DNA from: Romanomermis culicivorax
Taxonomy: Eukaryota > Nematoda > Enoplea > Mermithida > Mermithidae
Assembly (NCBI GenBank): GCA_963922205.1
Contig: CAWUHX010000077.1
Span: 1,054,001-1,118,000, forward strand
DNA length: 64,000 bases
Direction of reading: 5' to 3'
Made by a program: the position numbers and the translations under genes
In this document: positions 11,811 through 23,100 of the stretch, in pieces
How the letters are laid out: the number at the start of each line of letters is the position of its first letter
How positions within the stretch are numbered: the stretch's first letter is position 1
Notes under the pieces: model-generated
What the model was told of the DNA's origin: nothing
Seen by the model: only the letters and a program-made list of their open reading frames with translations
Databases searched by the model: none

Positions 11811-12668
11811 ATAAATTCCACTAAAAATGATTTCAATAGATTTTTTGAGTATATTTGAGAATTTTTTATTTTCTATCAAATAAGTTGTTAAAGAATTAGT
11901 GATTTTCTGATTCAAAAAATTCCATGATATTCGTTTCCTCTTCAGAAAAAATCCAAATCAACATCTTCTAGAGAAACCTCGTTTAATTATATATACTTTT
12001 ATAAAGCGTTTCAATCATTTCTTGAAATTCAAAGGAAAACAAAATTGTAACACCGCTTTTTTGATGATTTTTTTGTGTTTCAAAGATTATTTTATACACT
12101 TGACTTTTAAGCCTTTTATACCATAGTTAATGCTAATATTTAATGGTATGGAAGAAAATAATGTTGCTCTCAACTATTTTTGCTTTATGACTCGGGTACA
12201 AAAAGATTTATCTGCGCAAAAATTGTTTTGGACCTTTTTTGCACAGTGAGCATGGAATCGTGCAAAAAACCACTGGTTTTTAGTCTCATTGAACGTTATA
12301 TTTACATTTTTGTAAGTTATAAAAGTATGCGTTCAGTCGGAATAACGGTTCTTTAGAGGCTATTGTGGTCATATCATCTTTAGTGTAAGATGACTGCCTC
12401 TAGTTGTCAGACTGAAATTCGTTCACTAAAAATGAGGAAACCTTAGATTTTTAAGAATTTTTATCAGGTTTCTGAAGTGTGTCGCGCGCATATAGTTACT
12501 GTTATAATTTTCAAACGGTTTTGAACGTGCTTCCTTATTCAAAGAACCATAAATCTCGACTGACTATGGCTTAAATGCCTCCTATACACCGATCTAGGAC
12601 ACTTATATTCCCTAAGCTTTGTGATTTTAAATTTCCAGTGTAAGGTCCTGTTTTTCATCGTGCATGAG

Positions 12669-13117
12669 CATACATGTCATTGGGGCGGGGGGGGGGGAAG
12701 TGCTATGGGAACCCCCCCCCAGAAATCGTCGACCATATGGCTAGCCATTGGGCGACCCCCCCAGGATTTTCCAATCCTATGGCTAGCCATATGGTAGCCC
12801 TAGGGACCCCCATAGTTTTAGCCGGAAAAATACTGAAAAATGTCATTTTTTCCATGAAAAATGTCAATTTTTGAACAAAAAATGGCCAAAAACGTCAATT
12901 TTCTGGGCGCTTCGCGCCATAAGTACATATTTTATCATTTTTTAGAAAAAAAATTACTACTTTTTAAACCGTTTTTCGGACATTTTTCATGGAAAAAATC
13001 GAATGTTTTTTTCTTCAGGGACCCCTCCCCCCAAAATTTTGGGAATTACTGACCCCCGGCCCCAAAAAAGTGCTCCAACCCCCCCCCCCCATACCTCGGA
13101 GCTCCGTTACATGTATG
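12669..13117 (+). mobile_element. MITE family B, copy 1 (hAT-like), 8-bp duplication
   Basis: The ends are CATACATGTC and TTACATGTATG, inverted. The flanking duplication TGCATGAG is perfect (12661-12668 and 13118-13125). Typical B structure: poly-G/poly-C arms, a CCATATGGCTAGCCATTGGG palindromic block, a GGCGCTTCGCGCC hairpin in a T-rich core, then CCCCGGCCCAAAAAAGT and the right end. No coding content. Confidence 0.85.
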
Positions 13118-13615
13118 TGCATGAGTATTTATTTGTTTCGAACATTTTTATTACCATTAATAATAATAGTAGCATAAATTGTGGCCACCTGACTCAAAAA
13201 CAACTAAACTAGTTTTCTATTTAATCCTCTATTCTAAAGTCGATGATTCTCTTTTCATTTCTAACCGCTTTAACTTTTCTCGTCATCTTTCTAGTTTTAA
13301 AAAGTCTATTCTAGTAACTTGGCAAAGCGGTGTGGGGACCGGTTTTAGGGGTTTTACATGTCAGTTGGCTTTGAAATGTTATTGAATAAAATCAAGCACT
13401 AGCTGTAACGAAAGTACACATTTTCCAACTTTCGTATGCATTTTTTGCTGGATTAGGGGCAGATTTTTCAAGGCGAAGATAATATTATATCCAATTTATA
13501 CAGAAAAGTTCAGAAACAAATTTAATGAACCTTGGATATTCTTTAAAATGAACCTGACATACATGGTCTATGTGCTGCATACATGTTATTGGGGGGGGGG
13601 AAGTGCTATAGGAAC

Positions 13616-13867
13616 ATACATGCACATGGTGGTAGGGGGTAAACCCCCATTCCTGAGACCCTGGCTACCCCACCTGGCCCAAAAAATCGTCAAACACCCC
13701 CCTGAACTTTTTTCAAGACAACTTTTTTGATTATATTTGTGCATATTTTGTATAAAAAACAAGCTTCCAGAACTTTTTTTTGTTTTTTTTGCTCAGCCAC
13801 GCCTCTACCCCTTGGATAAAAGTCCAAGGACCGTCTCCACCTAGAAAATTCTTGCCGTGCATGTCTG
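13616..13867. mobile_element. 252-bp element inserted in family B copy 2
   Basis: It is bounded by the duplicated word TATAGGAAC (13607-13615 and 13868-13876). The ends ATACATGCAC and GTGCATGTCTG are imperfectly inverted. It separates two pieces of B that rejoin exactly when it is removed. No coding content. Confidence 0.7.
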
Positions 13868-13972
13868 TATAGGAACCCCCACCCCAGAAATCGTCGGCCA
13901 TATGGTTGGCCGTTGGGCGATCTCCCCAGATTTTCCAATCCTATGTCTAGCCGCTAGCCATATGGTAGTCAT

Positions 13973-14422
13973 CATACATGTAATTGGAGGGTGGAAGTGC
14001 TATGGGAACCCCCCCCCCCAGAAATCGTCGACCATATGGCTAGCCATTGGGCGACCGCCCCCAGGATTTTCCAATCCTATGGCTAGCCATAGGCTAGCCC
14101 ATGGACCCCCATACTTTTGATCGGAAAAGTGTCAATTTTTTGATGAAAAATGTCAATTTTTTGATGAAAAATGTCAATTTTTGAACAAAAAATGGTCAAA
14201 AGCGTCAATTTTCTCGGCGCTTCGCACCATAAATACATTTTTTATCATTTTTTAGACAAAAATTACTATTTTTTAAACTTTTTTTCGGACTTTTTTCGTG
14301 AAAAAATCGAATTTTTTTCCTTCAGAGCCCCTCCCCCCAAAATTTTGGGAATTACTGACCCCCGGCCCAAAAAAAGTGGCCCAACCCCCTCCCCCAGGCC
14401 TCGGGTCTCCGTTACATGTATG
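13973..14422 (+). mobile_element. MITE family B, copy 3, at a GTAGTCAT target
   Basis: Complete copy with CATACATGTAATTGG and CCGTTACATGTATG ends. The perfect 8-base duplication GTAGTCAT lies at 13965-13972 and 14423-14430. It is inserted in the right half of copy 2. Confidence 0.85.
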
Positions 14423-14430
14423 GTAGTCAT

Positions 14431-14569
14431 CAGGGCCGTGCGCAGGATTTTTTCATGGGGGGGGCCAACTAGATTTTTTTACTGAATAGCCCCAGAAAAT
14501 GTTTATTTTATGCGGATATACTGTGTGCATGCTGCCTCAATGGGGGGGGGGCCCTTGTGCACGGCCCTG
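14431..14569. mobile_element. 139-bp CAGGGCCGTGCGCA MITE (hAT-like)
   Basis: Ends are CAGGGCCGTGCGCAGG and GTGCACGGCCCTG. It is flanked by GTAGTCAT and ATAGTTAT (6/8 match), the same target used by its two neighbours. CAGGG termini with an 8-base target are typical of hAT elements. Confidence 0.7.
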
Positions 14570-14577
14570 ATAGTTAT

Positions 14578-14995
14578 CATACATGTAACAGAGCCTCGGG
14601 ATCTGGGGGGGGGGGGGGGTTGGACGACCTTTTTTGGGCCGGGGGTCAGTAATTACTAAAATTTTGGGGGGAGGGATCTCTCAAGGAAAAAATCGATTTT
14701 TTTCACGAAAAAAGTCAGAAAAATAGTTTAAAAACAGTAATTTTTTTCTAAAAAGACCGAAAAAATGTATTCATGGCGCGAAGCGCCCAGAAAATTCACA
14801 TTTTTCACCATTTTTTGTTCAAAAATTGACATTTTTCAGTATTTTCCGACCAAAAGTATGGGGGTTCCTACGGCTACCATATGGCTAGCCATAGGATTGA
14901 AAAATCCTGGGGGGGCGGTCGCCCAATGGCTAGCCATATGGTCGACGATTTCTGGGGGAGGGTTCCCCTAGCACTTCCCCCCAATTACATGTATG
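14578..14995 (-). mobile_element. MITE family B, copy 4, reverse orientation
   Basis: Complete copy in the opposite orientation, CATACATGTAACAGAGCC to CCAATTACATGTATG. Flanks are ATAGTTAT and GTAGGCAT (5/8), both versions of the GTAGTCAT site hit by the adjacent insertions. Confidence 0.75.
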
Positions 14996-15669
14996 GTAGG
15001 CATAGACACCCCCATAGTTTTGGTTGGAAAAATACTAAAAACTGTCAATTTGTTAACAAAAATGGTCAAAAATGTCGATTTTCTCGGCGCTCCGCGCCAT
15101 TTTCTAAAGTTCTATAGACAAAAATTACTATGTTTTGAACCGTTTTTCGAACTTTTTGGCGAAAAATCAATTGTTTTTCTATCCAGAGACCCCCCCCCCC
15201 ATAAAATTTTGGGAATCAGTGAACCCCGTCCCCAAAAAAGTCGCTCGAACCCCCAGTCCTCAGGGCAACGTTACATGTATGGTGTGCTGATGTTTTCAAT
15301 CAGCTGGAAATCAACCATTTTTCATAAATTCGTCCTAAAGTGCAAAACTCGCGTAAATTTTAAGCTGAAAACAGTCAACCAAAGCTAAGAAATCAAGAAA
15401 ACGACCAAAAGTATCTTTAACCAGCAAGAACATTTTGCTCAGCACTGCTTGACGTGCCTTGATAAAAGCAAAATATGCTTTTTGGCAAACTTTCGAAAAT
15501 ATTTCTTTTCGTAAATTCGATCTACTCGACTCATGGGGGGCTCGCTCAGAAGTATAGCTAATGTCTTAAGCTTAACCTGGGACTGAACATTTTCGAACAT
15601 TAGTTTAGTTCAGATTGAGCTTCTTTGCGAATTTCGTGAAAGAGCTCTCGGATTACCCTTAACAGAATC

Positions 15670-15960
15670 GATTAATTTATATTGATTAGCCATGTGTAGC
15701 ATTTCGTGCCGTTTGAGTAGGGGGTCATTGAGGAATAGGTCAAAATTCTTGCGTCGGAAAAACTATTAAAAAATAGTTTTTTTAATTTAACCATAAAAAT
15801 TCTTTCTAGCGACTCGAGGTGTGGTAAAAACTTACATTTTCGACCATTTTTTGTTTGAAAATAATTATTTCTAACTTGCCTAATAGTAAATCTTGGGCAG
15901 GTGGCTATCCATAAAGGTCGACGATTTTTGGGAGATGGAGATTCATTCTGCGAATTTCGT
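15670..15960 (-). repeat. Old family B fragment
   Basis: TTTTCGACCATTTTTTGTTTGAAAA and GGTCGACGATTTTTGGGAG blocks match family B in reverse order; no ends remain. Confidence 0.4.
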
Positions 15961-16256
15961 AGAAAAAACAATACCTGGAATGAAACTAGTATGGTTATTT
16001 TAGTCCGTTTTCGGCGTTTTTCGCACAGTCCGGAGTTTTTTGACCGTTCAAAATTCTATGGACGTTTTCCGCACGAAACGAAAAATTCTGATTGAGAAGT
16101 TGTAAACATTCTGGATGTTTCCATTATTGGGATCGATAAAAATGCAAGTTTTCCTGTTTTTTATAAAGTCAAAACGGGTACCTAAGTACTTCACATACTT
16201 TTTATTGGCAATCTCGGTCGTTTTTCGTTAATAAAACTACTCGTAACACCTTAAAG

Positions 16257-16383
16257 CAGGTTTTTTTCACAAGTCCTATTAGCACAGCCACTAATTTTCC
16301 TTGATTTGTATTACTTTTTTTAGCATCACTGAAATTTTCATTAGCACAGGCCCAAGTCTATTAGCACCGTGCTAAAAACCCTG
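16257..16383. mobile_element. 127-bp CAGGTTTTTTTCAC MITE
   Basis: CAGGTTTTTTTCAC at the left and GTGCTAAAAACCCTG at the right are inverted. Flanks CCTTAAAG and CTTGAAAG agree at 6 of 8 bases. Several TTAGCAC words lie inside. Confidence 0.55.
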
Positions 16384-17154
16384 CTTGAAAGATTTCAAAT
16401 TTTGACTACTGTTATGATTAATTAATGATAAAAATTTTTTGTCAGTAAATCCGAAATTATGTCTATTCTAGAATTCACAGTAGTTTGCGCTTTTCTTGCA
16501 TGACTTCAACGTAGAACGGAAAAAGATTTGTCGGAAAATGTTTTTGGCGATTTCCGCATAGTACAGATAGACCCTGGCTGCATGATGATAATGACCGATT
16601 CTTATTTGTGAAATATAATTATTGAAAAAAGTTGACGGCCTCTTGTTCATTTTTGTTCAAATTCTTTATGGCTAAACCGACCAATCGACATTTCTATACG
16701 TGTCTTTCTTTAGCTTCGCCTGATTCATTTGTCACATAATCAGTGGTGATGCTATCTTATTATATCACATTAGCTGAAGGCTTTCTTCGACCACTGAAAA
16801 GCTTGAAACATAAATTATCAGGTTGTTTATAAACTTGCTTTTCTGAATAGTGTGACTAACTGGCTTTTCACGTTCTCTTTCCACCGGCCACATATGGAAA
16901 AAGTCCTATAAGCTGATAGATTCTCGTCAATTTCTGTCTATACTCTTCGTTTATTGGCTAGCTAGTCATAATTTTCGCAGAACTTTTGTCTGGCCTCTCC
17001 TATTCTATCATTGTTGTAGTTCTCCCTTTGCTTCTCAAGCCCGTCAATGGAAAGAAAAATGTCGAAGGTTGCACTAGCTTGATAAATAATGTTACTAGTT
17101 CGATACTGTAGATCGATTTGAGTGAGGAACATTAATTAATGTTTCATTTTTAAG

Positions 17155-20100
17155 GTCAAAGAAGTGGGAACTCCAGGTAGCGGCATATTGCGCGTTTACA
17201 TACAGGTAAGACTAATACCCTGAAATTGGTCGTGGAAGCTGTGGAAAACTTTCTCAACACTATTTTATAAAAGTCGATAATTGTGAAAGAAATCTGGCTC
17301 AATGCAGCCCTCATATGCACAGTAAAAAATAAGATTTATTACGAAAAAACAATTAAAATAACGCGTTACAAAACAATGGGATTATAGGCAAGGATAATTG
17401 AACGGGTTAAGCCGGAAAAAATTTTTCGGTCTGTTTTAAAGGTATCGATATTCGGACAAATAATGACAGGTTGAGGTAAAGTATTCCAAATATCAATACT
17501 ATGAAAAGAAAAGTCATATTACAAAATATTGGAATAAATATAATTAAATATATAGAATTAAATGAAAAATACCTATGATCAAATAATTATAACAAGGATC
17601 TGTACGAACAAAGGCGTCGAAATTCTAGAGTCGTCGTCATTTTTTAGTCTAAATCGATAATCCAAAGTTTGGTAACTAAATAATCGTGTAGTAAAAGTTT
17701 CAGTGCTTTTTCTAACTTGTTTCTAGCAACCTTAGAACATCGATTCCTAGAGATGTATCGTGTAGCATATTTTGAAAATATCGGGTCTGGATCATCATCA
17801 TCGTTTCATATCATCATCATCATTCCAAGAGAGTGAGGTAACATTTTTTCCGAGTTACTCTCGAAAACTGTAAAGGCGGTCAACTTGAGGTTTTCGGGTA
17901 TGCTGATTTCAAGCTCGAAGTGAGTGTAAACCTCGCGGTTAGTTTACAATAGAAATTTAAACTCAAAAAACTGCAATTATCGGCGTAAAAAACGCATTTT
18001 TTCAATACCATCATAATATATCAAAATGATAGTTAACAAGTGCCGCAACTTTTGGTCATCTCAGGTTTACACTTGTTTTACACTTTTCTGTACACCCCGA
18101 CTTTGGGGCACATTTCTTCCGAAACGTACGCTCGAATTGTTTTTTTGAATTCAAGCTTCAGCTAGAGGCTTTTAGTCCCAACCTTACTTTCTCAGGAATC
18201 CAAAATTTCTCCACAAAAAAATTTAAAGTGAAATTCGAGGCTCAATAGCTCTTTTTGAAATGTGTAAATCCCAAATTTAAGGATATAAATTTGGTCGACT
18301 GAGCTTTAGGCTTTCGTTTGATACAAAAATTTCGAGTGTAAAATAAAAATTCGCTGATTTAAAGTGATTTAAAATTTTCAGAAAAAGGTCAAAAAGGTCG
18401 ACCAGATCCCTATCAAAAAAATGTGCCGCTCGATGCGCCTCAACATCCTGAGCAAGAATATATATGCAACTTATAGGGGTCTGACCTGTACAAGCAAAAA
18501 ACTGCGATTTTTGGGTTCGGCTTCTTTGCACCACGCTATAACTTTTCTACTGTGTTAGCTGCAAAATTCTTTTTCTATTTTATAGAGCGTAAAAAACTGA
18601 GTCGATTGGTACTTAATTCACAGTGTAAAGTCCAACAGTTAGTGTAAACAGAGTGTATATCGCTCAACATGTGGTGTAAAATCTTGGAAGTTTAGCGATA
18701 CAAATTTTTTGTTTTTTGATATGTTGTAGAGCTTCTAAAAACAAGACTTTTACTACATGTTTCATGTCGATTGAAGCAACGGTACAGGAGCTACAGTAAG
18801 ACAAAGCTTCGAAAATTGCAATTTCGGAATCCAACGTGTACTTTACAGTTTACACTACGAGAGCATTTAAAAATGTTTTTGAAAAATTCAGATTGTGATC
18901 TACTAGAATCTGTAGCCTTCATAAATATTGCTTCAAAATTGACAATTATTAGAGTGTAAAGCTGAGCTCAAAACCTTTGCGTTTAGCTACAGTAAGACAG
19001 GCAATTATGAAATATTCTATTATTTAATAGATAGTCCTTAACGAGTTCAACCAGAAGCTCTTTTGAATGTCGAAATTGAGACAATATTGACCGATTTACG
19101 GTAGATTAACGCTTTTGGGGTTAAAAAGTCAAGATTCAAGCATACAATTCCTGACGTCAAAAAAAGCGAAATCGTTCAAAATAAACCAATTTCTGCCGTG
19201 TCATATATCATTCAAATCATAAAAATAAGAAGAAGACGGATCTAATGTCAACCAAAAATTTGGTGTAATAACCACGACGCAAAATTACTCGACGTGGTGT
19301 AAAATAGGCAAATGAGTCGTTTTTTGACTTTCCATTGAGTTTTTCACCTCATTCAGCTTGGCGGGACACAGGGAATACTTATTCAACGTCAGAAAAGATA
19401 TATTTCAAGGTGATAAAAGGGTTACCCTGGACCCTGGGCTCGGTAATAGAGCGTGCCGCAGGCCTGCTCTCCAAAGCCATGTAACTCGGTCAATTTTTAA
19501 CCAATTTACTTATTTTAAAATTTAATAGATAAATTGAGTTGAGTTTGCAGTGAAGCGAGCCCAGGCTTCACAAAGGGAAGACTGGATCCTGAGATAAGTA
19601 TGCAGGAGGGAGGTTTTTTTCAACCAGTAATATTTTTGCAAGTAGTACCTCTTGGGCACTTCAGAGTGCCACCTATGCATTTTTTTGAAACATACTTCTC
19701 GGAAAACTTGGTGTTTAGTTTTCAGCTGACGTTCTGGCATTTGGTACATGCTTAGCTTGTTTTTCTCAGTGCACAGTAAACTGATCCAAAATTTCAAGGA
19801 TATCGGATCTGGTTCCAAAATTTTAAGAATATCAGGTCCGGATCCAACAAAATGGTCGTATAATTTCGGGTCTTGTTTCGTGTACGGGTACCTAATACAT
19901 CTCTAATATCAGGTAACGTATTGGGTCCAGGCGCGGGTCCATAATTTTGAGGATATCGAGTCGGGGTCCATGATTATAAGAATATCGTCTGTGTCCAGGT
20001 CCAACAAAATGGTCGGGTAATTTCGGGTCTGTTTTCGTGTCCGGGTACCCTATACATCTCTATACTCCAAACAAGAGAACCATATTCTAAGATTGATCTA

Positions 20101-23100
20101 ACATATGTATAAAGGCAAATTAAAATCAAAATTTCTCAAAACTTAGTTTTGATTCTACTGCGGAACAACTACAGCCTAACGTCCTAATCTTCTTATAAAA
20201 CTTCATCTGGTTATTTGCCACGACGATCATTATTGACTATGTAGCAGCTTTATAATTTGCATACAATAGTATGTTTTTCTTATCTATTGACATTTTTCGA
20301 AGACGCTTATTTCCCATTAAAGTAAACCATCTATGAACATTCTGTTTTCAAGACTGTAAAACTGAAACCGATGCCGCGTTTCACAAAAGTATAACCGGTC
20401 TATATTTTAAACGTTTTAAAATGACAGAATAATGAGGATGTATATTGAATCATTAAACATGGACAAATCAGTAAATTCGAATTCGTAGGGTCTGTAATAA
20501 AGCAAATTCAGGTGTTGAAGTCGTGCGTATCAGAAATATTTGACCCTTGCCATTCTTCTAAAAATTACAACTGGAAGTTTTCACTCCTCCTGAAATGACC
20601 ATCCTGATCGATCATGCATGAGAAAAGTTTGGTTGGATAAAGGGGCTGCACGTAGAGAAATTTAGGAGAAAATGTACTCATTTAACGCAAAAAGCAATTT
20701 CCGTCGAGGTAGTGTCTCCTGTACAAATTGTGACTAGAAATATTGTGTCTCGGAGCTTATGAACGAATATTAACATAGCTTATGGGCTGATTCACATTTC
20801 AGGAATTCATATATTCTACCAAAATGGATTTTATTCCATTGAAAAATCACTAAATTTGCATTTTTTCACAGTGTGTAGTTTCGGTTGTTTTTTCTCCGAA
20901 ATTAAAATGCTGAACGAAAAAGTATGAACCTTTGTCTCGAACCATAAAAATGTGTATTAGTGCCTTGAAGCGCTGAAAAAATTAACATTTTTCAGTTTTT
21001 CGACCATAAGGATTGGGTTCCTATGGTTAGCCCATTTCAGCCATATGATTGGCAACATACATGTAATTGGGTGGAAGTGCTATGGGAACCCCCCACCCAG
21101 AAATCGTCGACCATATGGCTAGCTATTCGGCGACCGCCCCCCCCCCCAGGATTTTCCAATCCAATGGCTGGCCGTATGGTAGCCGTAGGAACCCCCATAT
21201 TTTTGGTCGGAAAAATACTGAAAAATGTGGATTTTTTGATGAAAAATGTCAGTTTTTGAACAAAAAATAATAAAAAATGTGAATTTTCTCGGCGCTTCGC
21301 GCCATGAGTACATTCTTTCGGTATTTTTAGAAAAAAATTACTATATTTTTAAAACTATTTCTCGGACTTTTTTCCTGAAAAAATCGAATTTTTTTTTTTG
21401 AGAGACCCCTCCCCCCAAGATTTTGGGAATTACTGACCCCCGGCATAAAAAAGTCGCCCGACCCCCCCTCCCCCAGACCTCGGGGCTCCGTTACATGTAT
21501 GATTGGCAAGTCTTCTGGGAGGTCACCACCATATTGCTAGGGATAGGACCGACGATATCTGAGGGGTTGTTATGGTTCGTCTTATACTCACAAGAGCTGA
21601 ATTCATCATTATAATCGTCAATTTTCTATTTTAGGGCAATTTTGAAGAACGTCAGGGAAAGACCCTATTCCTAACGTGCCATGATATCGGCGCCAACCGT
21701 AAAAATTAATAATTTTTTAAAATTTTTGCTTCTCTATATTATTTAAAATTTTAGATCGTAGTTTTTACCCATTTCTGCAACATCATAGTATGCAGGAAGT
21801 TCGAAATCGATCCGTATTTTTACACGTTTGTCTACCCGGTCAAGACGATAACGAGCCGAATTTACCTGACAAGTAAATATCATAATATTTTTCTTCTTTC
21901 TTCGGATCTATTTGGGCTTTAGCTTTAATGTTTTAGGGAGGCTGTCTTTTCAGGAACATTTTTTGTAATCTTGAATTGCCCCTTTGTCATTACGAACATA
22001 GATTCATCCCAGAACTATAGTTATTTTTATTTATATAGATTTTTAACACTCCACTTCTGCGAGAACATCCACTTTAATTCAATAAGTCAGTTAACAATTC
22101 CTGGCAATTTTACTTTTCAGTTCGAAATATTATTTTTTGATTTCATTTTGAAGTTAGAACTTGAATAATAATTGACTAAAAATTTATTGTTACCGTAATG
22201 CAGGAAATTTTTTGCGAAAATTCTTCGGGAAGTTTCTGGATATTCATTCATATTTTACAGATTTTTTGACATTCGTCTACCTGCTAAAATTGTGGGTTCT
22301 TTATATTAGATTAGAGGAGTTTCATACAAATAATTATTATCGTAGTATTGCGAAAAAATTTCCACATAATTTTGATCGAATTCAGTCATCATTCGATATA
22401 TGAATTAAATTTCGAACGTTTGGATATGTAGTGGTCAACATGTCCGAAGATATTCAATATTTTCCTCTGATTAAAATTGCTCTCATTCATATCGGGTACT
22501 TGATAATTTACACCTTCTGCTTCTACACATTATTAAATCCGCTTTCAACGTAATTGGTGTTGTTTGATACCCGGGAAATTCAGTATTGCTTTTACAAAAT
22601 GCATGTTTTTACTTTTGTTTCGAGAAAACAAAGCTTCAAGCTTCGCAGTAAACCAGCATGCTATATTGCCCGCAGAATTTTACTTTTGGGCTCATCCGTA
22701 ATTTTCACTTTTTTGGAATTTTCCTGACATAATATGTAAAAAAAATCACGAAATGAAAAAATTACTCGTCGTTTCAATCATTTGCGTCATCCGGTCATCC
22801 CAGTTCCCACCGTAGGAAAAAATCATCAAAAATTGGGCGCTGGCTCTATAGAATTAGAAAGACGTTGCTTTATTATTGCGAAGGCTACGAACAACTTTTT
22901 TGTAGCTTCGTTTTTCCGACATTGGATCAAATTGGACAAGACCTCGTGTGCGTCCTAGACGAATTAGGGTAAAAATTACGAATTAATGACATTTTTGCCT
23001 CTCGTGTTGGAAAAATTCATTTTCTTCAATCTTTCCGCCCCGACTAATTAATCCAGTGCAACGCATGTCTCTTAATCGAAATTTTTTGTTTCATTTTAGT

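Larger units (their letters stand above)
13578..15281 (+). mobile_element. MITE family B, copy 2, split by four later insertions
   Basis: The outer ends CATACATGTTATTGGGG and GTTACATGTATG are flanked by ATGTGCTG (13570-13577) and GTGTGCTG (15282-15289), a 7/8 duplication. This shows that the 1.7-kb span began as one family B copy of about 450 bases. It was split first at TATAGGAAC (insert 13616-13867) and again at a GTAGTCAT site, where three further elements stand in a row (13973-14422, 14431-14569, 14578-14995). The residual right half resumes at about 14996. Confidence 0.8.
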
